This document shows positions 8,632 through 15,442 of a stretch of DNA of 15,442 nt, one piece after another. The position numbers were made by a program, and so were the translations under genes. The first letter of the stretch is position 1, and each line of letters begins with the position of its first letter. The notes under the pieces are model-generated. The model saw only the letters and a list, made by a program, of their open reading frames with translations, searched no databases and had not been told where the DNA came from. Source of the DNA: Nephromyces sp. MM_2019 (taxonomy: Eukaryota > Apicomplexa > Aconoidasida > Nephromycida); the NCBI GenBank assembly GCA_015657535.1, contig JADHZB010001671.1:49395-64836 (forward strand), given 5' to 3'.

Positions 8632-9070
8632 CTGAGAAAATGGTAGATGAGACGGACACACGGGAGCTAAAGCGTAAAAGGTGTGGAAACAGGTGTAGTT
8701 ATGAACACACACAACACATACATGGAGCCATACGAATATACGAAGTCACGCACACGCACAGGCGTGCACACACAAGAAATCATGCGCACACACAAAGTCC
8801 TACCGCACACACAAGAAATCATGCGCACACACAAAGTCCTACCGCACACACAAAAGTCCTACGCACGCAACAAGTCCTGCACACGCACTCCTACACACAC
8901 AAAGGAGGCTCGCTGCGAATTCCTCGTTTACTGATACACACACGAAGCTTTCGCATGCCCAGCCGTAAAGCTCAGTGTACGTACACCCCATTAATGCATA
9001 GACACACACACAGCGCTTTCGCGTGCGAAGCGGCACGCACACACAACTCCTACTACAAATGAGTTCCAGC
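8632..9070 (-). other. CA-rich stretch, probable intron of a minus-strand gene
   Basis: The plus strand is rich in ACACAC, so the minus transcript would be TG-rich, ending at the acceptor at 8632. Open frames here (for example 8640-9062 plus, Thr/His-rich) are products of the CA repeats. No donor on the right could be tied in phase to the 8631 exon. Confidence 0.4.
8767..8866. repeat. 39-bp tandem repeat
   Basis: AAGAAATCATGCGCACACAC occurs at 8774 and again at 8813, in two 39-base copies that are nearly identical. A partial third copy (ACACACAAAAGTCCTAC) follows. Confidence 0.88.
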
Positions 9071-9101
9071 ATGCAAACTTAACTTCTCTAATATTATATT
9101 C

Positions 9102-9299
9102 TCATTTAACACTTTGAAAAAACATCAAATCCCACATTCGCGCATTTTTGGGAATAATTTTCTCTATTATTGTATCTTTAATGGTTGGTATTAAGTAGGA
9201 GGAGAAGGTGTACTGTAGACTGGTGGAAATATCGATACTTGATTGTGTGTGTGTGAATGTGATTGTGTATGTGTTTGTGTCTGACCTGTGTACGTGCAT
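9102..9299 (-). other. Open frame of uncertain status
   Basis: A minus-strand frame of 65 codons ends at a TGA (9104-9102). Its last part has a mixed composition (SYLIPTIKDTIIEKIIPKN, then MWDLMFF). Its first third is Thr-rich translation of CA repeats. The segment lies between CA-rich and TG-rich sequence, where a gene boundary is expected. It could be a short exon or chance. Confidence 0.15.
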
Positions 9300-9485
9300 C
9301 TGTTCTGTCTGTGCGTATCTGCTCTGCGCGTGTGTATCTGTTCTTTGTATCTCTGCTCTTTGTGTCTCCCCTCTTCTTGTGTCTGCTCTGTGTGTGTATC
9401 TGCTCTGTCTCTCTTTCTGTGTGTGTGTGTATCCGTTCTATCTCTCTGTATTACTCTATACGTCTGTATCTGCTGTATCTCTTTC
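9240..9485. repeat. TG/TCTG-rich simple-sequence tract
   Basis: Dense TGTG and CTGTNT runs on the plus strand keep all three plus frames open and yield Cys/Val/Leu/Ser-rich translations. The pattern matches the plus-strand intron at 11490-12545, suggesting leader or intron sequence of a plus-strand transcript. It is not coding. Confidence 0.6.
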
Positions 9486-10720
9486 TCCGTAAATATAGAT
9501 GCATTTTTTGCGTATTTCCACTGGTTTTTCTAACCAAAAAGACGTAATTTGCTGATTTTTGCTGAAGAACCGCCTGTGCGCAGCCAATATCATACCTTAT
9601 TTTGTAGCTTACATGAAATAATTATGTAAAACGAACAAATTGCGCCTGAAAGTGCTAAAATATGAGGAAATTGGCTTTTTTCCAAAGTAGAAGATAATGG
9701 CTGGAAACAGGAAAATTATCCTTCGTTCTCCCGCTTTTAGATATTCTCGAAAATCTCTGCTTTTTCCAAGATAAAAAGCCTTGGAAAAAGTTTATTATGA
9801 TGTACATAAAGAGGATGTAGCGTTAGTATCGGTCCCGAAGAGGTAAAAGCTTTTTAAAATTTTTGTTGCTACTAGAGATCTGCTTGAATATGCTTTTTTT
9901 GGGTTTTAATAGAAAGCTGCCCAAAGGTGCTCTTTGGGTTGGCTACAAGGCTTCCTGAAAATGCTTTTTTTCTTTTATTTTTTCCAATTCATTTTCTTTT
10001 GTTTCAGCATTTCCCTTTGCTTCTTGTCTTGTTTTGGATTCTTCATTATATGCTTTCTCGCCCCCTTTTTTTTGGTTTGTGCTGTTTGTGTGTTCGTTCT
10101 CATGTGTTGTTGCTTTGAAATTGGATGTTTTCGTTTGTAAATTTGCTGCTTTAGCTGTATCTTTTCAACTTTCCTGCTTCATCTGTTTTTTCCTAATTTA
10201 ATGCTTTCTTTCAAGCAATTGCTTTTCTATTGTTTTTGAATTTATGTGATATCCCGAGAAGATTTGATATTCCCGGTCTTCTCAATGCCTGTGCTTTGAA
10301 GTTGAAACTCTCTCATTCTGGAAAATCTAAGAGGAAGTTTTACTCGGCCTCTTCAGCAACAATTCATGCATTTTTTTTGCTCTTTTAAGCATTCTCAGGC
10401 TTTTCAGTTGTGTGTTATATGCAAGTTTGATTGCTTCTTTTTACAGGGTAATTTTTCTATAGTTGATATATTATAGCGTGTGTTGGGAGAGATGATAATA
10501 GCGAGATGATATTAGACATTTTAGCTGATTTCAGTAGAGTTTCTGGAGCCTTTAGAATCTCAAAAAATGTGATTTTCGTCTTTATAGTAATGATAGAAAA
10601 AGCAGCTGTCCATATAAAGCAAAGTGATTTGTGGCAGTGTAATCTGAAGGCAATTAATGTATTGTGTGTGTTTGAAGATTAGTAGTGATACATTGGGTAA
10701 GCCTTTCGCTGATGTTGAAG
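9486..10720. other. T-rich stretch without a supported gene
   Basis: The plus strand is T-rich (TTTT runs at 9965-9980 and 10067-10076), with many Phe/Leu-rich frames. Exon-like pieces include ILENLCFFQDKKPWKKF (about 9743-9820) and a 60-codon frame containing IPRRFDIPGLLNACALKLKL (about 10200-10390). None forms a chain with the gene at 11329. Confidence 0.4.
9760..9790. other. Perfect 11-bp inverted repeat (hairpin)
   Basis: CTTTTTCCAAG at 9760-9770 is the exact reverse complement of CTTGGAAAAAG at 9780-9790, with a 9-base loop. It is not followed by a T run. It may be a transcript hairpin or a binding site; function unknown. Confidence 0.7.
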
Positions 10721-10723
10721 CCT

Positions 10724-11038
10724 CTATGTGTGAGCTTCATATTGTGAGCTTATGAGGATGTGGATTGATGAAGATCGTGTGTTTGACGACTTTTCGGTTG
10801 TGTGAGAAGGTGTGTGCGGGATTTTCGATGTGGTTAATTTCCTGTATATGCCTGTTCCTTTCGTAAGTTTCGTGATTTCTGCCAAACAGCCTATGATTTG
10901 GTTGGTTTTCACATACAGGGTGGGGTGATTGAGGTGTTTATGAGTTTCTTTTTGCTGTATCTGTGCCGCGACGTTGCGGAATGGCACACACACGCGTGGA
11001 GTGATATGTTTATTGCTTTCTTTCTCTATTGTTTCTGA
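10724..11038. other. Ambiguous coding region, open on both strands
   Basis: On the plus strand, 10806-10862 (GVCGIFDVVNFLYMPVPF) ends at a GTAAGT donor. A 56-base gap ends TTTTCACATACAG. Bases 10919-11038 then continue in phase as a hydrophobic frame (VIEVFMSFFLLYLCRD to AFFLYCF, stop). On the minus strand, 10993-10724 is an 89-codon ATG frame (MCVPFRNVAAQIQQKE). The two exclude each other. TG-rich surroundings and the splice signals slightly favour the plus reading. Confidence 0.2.
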
Positions 11039-11119
11039 CTTTATGAAGTGTGTGATTATGAAAGTTTTAGAGGCTTTGCTTGTTCAGCTGGTGTAGATGC
11101 ACACGCTTAAAAATTTCGC

Positions 11120-11328
11120 TTTATGTATGAATTCTCTCTCGGATTGGCATCATATGGTGAATCTGCATCATACTATCTTTTCTCTTCTTCCTCTCTAACT
11201 CATCCTCTATGCTTCTCTACCTCTTATTCTCCTTGTTCTCTGCCTCTTATTCTTCTTCTCTCCTTCCTCACTAACTTCCTCTGCTTCCTAATTTTAGGTG
11301 ATAACACATCAAATGATGTTTTTGCAAG
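11120..11328 (+). promoter_or_regulatory. Pyrimidine tract, acceptor and 5' leader with overlapping uORF
   Basis: A CT-rich tract (about 11170-11290) ends in CTAATTTTAG at 11297, a strong acceptor 31 bases before the main ATG at 11329. This implies a 5' UTR intron or a trans-splice site. In the leader, two ATGs (11313 and 11316) open a 17-codon frame that ends at 11366, past the main start and in another frame. A transcript spliced here would meet this small frame first. Confidence 0.5.
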
Positions 11329-14300
11329 ATGATGGATCTTTGGGGAACTCTCGGAATTCCATTTAACATCGCCATTTTACTATGCAGTTGGGGCTTCTTG
11401 GAGAGCAAATCCAGCGGCTTAGCCTTCTGTATGTATTACTTGTTTAACCGTTTCTACTTTACATGGATAGCGGTGGAAAGTTTTTTAAGGTAGGTTTTTT
11501 TGCTTTGTTTCAGTGTACGTACACTTAAAGATATGTGTGTGTACGTGTAAATCTCAAGGCTGGATGGGGTTGTGCAGGTGTATGAATATATTGGAGGAGA
11601 GTGGGTAGTGTAGGTACATATTGTTTCACTTGTATGTGTGGAAAGTTGAGATGTGAATATTTCTAATATATAAATTTGTGCGTGTGTGTGGGTGAGCGTG
11701 GTTGTGTGGGTTTGTGGGTTGTGTATGTGTGCGCGTTGAAAGTCATTATGTAGGCGCATTTAGAATGTAGTTTAACATTTTTATATGCGTGCAAAGTTAA
11801 GATATAAAGGTATGTAAAATATGTAGAGAAAACGTGCGTGTCTGTGTGCGCGTTGAGCGCTATGATATAAATACATATAAAACTTTGCAGAAGCGTATAA
11901 GATGCATGTGTATGGATATGTGTGTGTTATATATGTAGCTGTATTTTCAACGTTATATCGTAGCTGCTTTGTTACTTTCCACTTTTTTTCCCTAACTCAC
12001 TATATCGGCTTGTCTGAAATGTATGTACACTATCTGCTTCGTCATATATATCGTATCCTCATTGTTACTTAGCTTTTGCCTTTCATGCTGTGTTTCGCTA
12101 GAATGTCTGGATTAAATACAGTACTATCTCCTGCTCATCTCCCTGGCCATCCTCCTAATAGCTATGTAATAGCTTCTCTCTCTCCGTGTGTAAATCTCTT
12201 TATCTCTAACTCTATAGGTCTATATATATGTGTCTCCCTCTGTATATATCTATCTGTCTGTCAATATATATATCTGCCTCTATATGTCCCTACATCTCTC
12301 TCTCTCGTTTAACCTCTCTAGATCTTACAATCTCTAGATCTATATCTCTTTCTCGTTGAACCTCTTCATCTCTTTCTCTCTCTCTCTCTCGTTTAACCTC
12401 TCTAGATCTTACAATCTCTAGATCTATATCTCTTTCTCGTTGAACCTCTTCATCTATCTCTCTCTCTCTCGTTTAACCTCTCTAGATCTTACAATCTCTA
12501 GATCTCCCGCGCCTCTCATCTCTTCATCTCACTCCCTTATTTCAGGCTGTGTTTTACGATTCACTGCCAATACGTTCGCTTCATTAAGCATGTGAGGGAC
12601 CACCAGCGTTCTCCCTTAGCCTTTAGGCTTAGACATCCCTCCATCACAGTGAATAGGAAGGAGTTTCATGATGCCCTGGGCTATATCTACTTCCTTCCTA
12701 GATTTCCAGTAGTTTTGTTCTTGTTTTTTTCCATTCTCTTATGTTTTCCTTTGTGTGCGATAGCGTTTAAGTTTCTTTTCTTGAATGTTTGGGACTGGGA
12801 TTTTCTTCGAGAATTGGCTTCGGTGCACACACAGAGAGTATCTTATAGGTTCTTTCAGTGGCTGTTTTCGCTGCGTTTCTTTCGTTTCTGGAGGTTTTAC
12901 TCATCTTCAAGAGGCTATGAAGCTTGGGTTTGGCTTTTCCCTCGTGTGTATGCGACGGGAAGTTGGCTAATCAACCATTTTCAGGATAATGCGATTACAC
13001 TTAGGAACTTCACAACGATATGCTGGAGCTTCTTGCTTTCCGCTGTGTTGTCGCCGTGTGTAGAGTGGCTTTCATTGAGCTTTCGCTGGTTTTTACCCAT
13101 CTTTCACTCTCTTTCCTCTCTAAAGCTAGTTTCTTCACTCATTAAAGGCTTCTCAAGCATCACTCGCCTTTACCCTTTTCAAAGACTACCAATTCTAACG
13201 TCCAGTATTACTGGTATCCTCTCCAATGAGGCTCTCTCAACCTCATCAGAAAATTATGGAATTCACCGATTTCTTCAGCAAACCTTATACCATGCGGCAG
13301 AGAAGCTGTTTGCCTTTGAAGTTTCTGGTGGTCCTTTGAGCTTAACAGAGAGCAAGGCTTCAGCGGAAAACTGGGAGCAAAAACCGGAGCGGTATGTCTT
13401 CAATATCACCCAAAAATATTTCTATAATCCCTGGTGTATCTTTATCTTCAGGTTTTTGTTTGGAGCAATCTTCATCATCTTCACATTCTGGGCGATACAC
13501 TATGCTGTGAAGATGATTTCAGGCTTTTTTTGGAGAAAAATATCTTCTTTTGGAGTGATTAATTTTCTGGTGAAAGAGGAGGAATCCTCATCTTCTGGTG
13601 CTTTAAGAGAGAGTAGTAGCGCTGCCTCTCTGCTAAATCGCAGTAGCTCTGCTTATAAGAGCGGAAAGGCAAGAAAAGGGATCTCCAGTGGTTCTCCCTC
13701 TTCGAGTGGGTGGCTTTATGTAGGATATGAAGATAATGGAGAGAATCAGCTGGGAATAGGAGGTGAATCTGGTGGTTTGGAGAGGGGAACTCAGTTGAAG
13801 TTTGATGTGATGAGAGATTCAGGTAGAAGTGGGTGGAATTTTTTCAGGGAAGCTGTGAGGAAGCTGCTGTTCTGTTGGAGGAGGAGAGTCGATGAACCTT
13901 TGGGTGTAGGATCTGCAGGTGTGGAAAGTTTGAATGTGGAATCTTCAAAATCTTCATCCTCAAAATCTTGTGCTCTGCAATCTCTCCCTCCACAATCTCT
14001 CCCCTCCCACAGTCCTCACCATCGCGAAGTTTCACACACATCTCTTAGATCCCAACAAAGAGACTTCCCCTCCCTCTCCCCCTCAAAAAAGTATACTCTC
14101 GCCCTCCCGTTAACCCCCCCTAAGATGAGCGAGATGTTCATATCGCTCCTCTCAGCTTCTGTTGCCTTTGTGAATATAAGGCTGATGACCTACGTGCTGG
14201 AGCAAGCAAAAACCGCCTCATTTTACGCGATTCTCGGGAGTGTGTTGCCTCGTGGCTGCCTGCTTATATCAAACGCTTGGATAAGCGAATACGTCGGGTT

Positions 14301-15442
14301 TTACCCTCTCCAAAGCGCCTTTCCTGGCGGTAACGCTGAATCTTCAGCGTTTGAGATCCCCACTCCAGTATCAATGGGGATGCTCTTTGGCTGCTGCTTA
14401 AGCTGTTGGCTTCACTTGCGATTCAGAGAGTGTCGTATTCTATGCTTCGATGCGAGTTTCCGGCATTTTGATGAATTTCAAGGGTTCTCAGAAGGAGTTT
14501 TCGTTGAACATGAAGCTGCTGATGAAAGCAAGATAAAGCCTAGTAAAATCCGAGAAGAGAGCCGACTGCCTCCTAGTAGCGATGAAACTGGGGGCTCTAG
14601 GAAGCTTTCAGAGGCGTCTGGCTATGGTGTGAAAAGTAGCCAACAATCGCGATATTTGGAGATGGATGGTTCAAGAGGGGCTGATATCTGGCTGAAGATC
14701 TCAGGACTAGCTTCTTCGTTGAAAATGGATGAAGATGGAAGAGTTAGATCTGATGAAAGTGAAGGAGTTACTCCATCTTCAAACGCTTGGTCGGAGTTTG
14801 GCCGCACTATTCCTGTTAAAATGGATGTAGCGGGAGGGGAAATCTCTGCAAAATTGGTGAGAAAAGCTCATGAAGACAAGGGATTCTTCATCTTTAGAAT
14901 GATGAGGAAGTGGTTTGAAGGAATCGTGAAGGCTGAGGGAGCGTCTACGAAGATACAGCCTTCTATGAACCTTGGTGTCTTAGCTACTCCGCATAAGCTG
15001 CTAGAGGCTGAAGATTCTGAACCCTCTTTTCCAACATCCGATGGCCTTAGTAGGCTTGCTACTGCTTTCAGCGATTTATCACAAGTGACAGCTTATCGTG
15101 AAGCTGTGAATATGAATGAACTGAGCAACTTGGGCTCCAGTGCTGCACACACAACGTTTTCCTCTTCTTCCCTTACACCTTTGACGTTTTTGGACTCTAC
15201 GACAATGACTTCTAGCCCGGAAGCTCCGCAGATTGGAGATCGAAGAGGCTTCGCTACTTCTGCCTTCACACCTGAGAAGATGGATGACGAGAAATATTCT
15301 ACCTTCTCCACCCCTCCTTCAAGTATCTTCTTTGATCGCTTACTCTTTGAGCAGCATGGTGATCCTCTGCTGCTGATCAAGCCACAGGTGCTAGAAAGGT
15401 TATCTGAGATTGCTATGAGGGATGGGAGTGTTGGTGGGGGGG
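11329..15442 (+). CDS. Large multi-pass membrane protein, unknown family (2 exons, 3' end off window)
   Basis: Exon 1 is 11329-11489, starting MMDLWGTLGIPFN after an in-frame TGA at 11314. Exon 2 is 12546-15442, with no stop to the window end. The GTAGGT donor and TTATTTCAG acceptor join AG+G in phase. The product is at least 1019 residues. Hydrophobic segments lie near residues 9-24, 30-52, 107-133, 211-232, 350-377, 583-603, 611-630 and 662-677. Between them are Ser-rich hydrophilic loops (about residues 400-445 and 512-570; for example ESSSSGAL, SSKSSSSKS). A long, acidic and Ser-rich hydrophilic tail follows residue 685. I see no catalytic motif and do not recognise the family. ATG 11332 is an equally good start. 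The frame is unbroken for 965 codons in exon 2, so the coding call is firm while the role is unknown. Confidence 0.88.
11512..11525. other. 14-bp perfect palindrome
   Basis: AGTGTACGTACACT is self-complementary and lies 22 bases inside intron 1. The 14-mer CAGTGTACGTACAC also occurs at 8973-8986, where the 12-bp core is again palindromic. It could be a shared binding site, or chance within TG/CA-rich DNA. Confidence 0.5.
12299..12505 (+). repeat. CT-rich tandem repeat, 80-84 bp unit
   Basis: GTTTAACCTCTCTAGATCTT starts at 12307, 12391 and 12471 (spacing 84 and 80). Each unit has TCTAGATCTTACAATCTCTA followed by GATCT. The first two continue TATATCTCTTTCTCGTTGAA; the third breaks off at 12505. 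The array lies just upstream of the acceptor at 12545 and extends its pyrimidine tract. Confidence 0.93.
13392..13451 (+). other. Possible 60-bp in-frame optional intron within exon 2
   Basis: A GTATGT donor after GAGCG and a TTTATCTTCAG acceptor bound exactly 60 bases with no stop. Removing them keeps the frame (CGG codon rebuilt) and deletes 20 residues (YVFNITQKYF to IFIF) just before and into the hydrophobic segment near residue 350. Both forms are readable, so this may be a constitutive, alternative or false intron. Confidence 0.45.

Larger units (their letters stand above)
11490..12545 (+). other. Intron 1 of the large membrane-protein gene (1056 bases)
   Basis: It begins GTAGGTTTTTTTG, is TG-rich to about 11940, then AT- and CT-rich, and ends CACTCCCTTATTTCAG. 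A frame at 12076-12312 (MPFMLCFARMSGLNTV) is open but has no supporting splice pair in phase. Stops precede exon 2 in its frame (TAG at 12499). Confidence 0.8.

Noticed and set aside
6400..8640. Reassigned TAG codon joining minus-strand fragments
   Set aside because: Some fragments do continue across TAG, but the 965-codon exon and the ubiquitin-fold exons contain no in-frame TAG, which argues for the standard code.
9927..10140. Phe/Leu-rich frames resembling membrane proteins
   Set aside because: T-rich DNA alone gives such translations; two frames overlap and no splice chain exists.
11123..11332. Plus-strand frame of 69 codons rich in Ser and Leu
   Set aside because: It is translation of the CT-rich tract before the acceptor at 11297 and runs out of frame with the real start.
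13844..15380. Minus-strand frames within the large gene (13844-14041, 14622-14807, 15093-15380)
   Set aside because: They are shadows of the long plus-strand coding exon.

Overview
This window is nuclear DNA from an intron-rich eukaryote, probably a protist. Protein-coding exons are separated by introns of several hundred bases full of CA/TG runs and pyrimidine tracts. Donors read GTAAGT, GTATGT or GTAGGT, and acceptors end in TTTCAG, TTTTAG or TGCAG. The lineage cannot be fixed from sequence alone. I saw no bacterial gene organisation, rRNA, recognisable tRNA, CRISPR array or mobile-element protein.

Two genes are well supported. On the minus strand (2907 down to 477, continuing past the left edge) four exons join in phase to give about 102 residues of a UBL3/MUB-type ubiquitin-fold protein. 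Its short C-terminal tail, where this family carries a prenylation site, lies in an exon I cannot see. On the plus strand (11329 to beyond the right edge) a 161-base first exon, a 1056-base intron and a 2.9-kb open second exon give at least 1019 residues of a multi-pass membrane protein that I do not recognise.

Layout: 1-2907 is the ubiquitin-fold gene. 2953-5600 is mostly CA-rich on the plus strand, with a 69-bp minisatellite and a few candidate minus-strand exons. 5600-5850 is a CpG-rich, promoter-like patch. 5850-6660 is TG-rich. 6405-8631 holds several candidate minus-strand exons, the best at 8400-8631. 8632-9070 is CA-rich. 9240-11297 is TG-, T- and then CT-rich sequence leading into the plus-strand gene. 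11329-15442 is the large membrane-protein gene.

Two window-wide patterns stand out. In the two solid genes the intron's transcribed strand is TG/T-rich and then CT-rich near the acceptor, so composition hints at gene direction elsewhere. Non-coding sequence also carries many local tandem duplications, mostly 69-84 bp in period. I found no multi-gene system; the neighbouring genes have no evident functional link. Single candidate exons here are weak evidence, because several stretches read as plausible protein on both strands.
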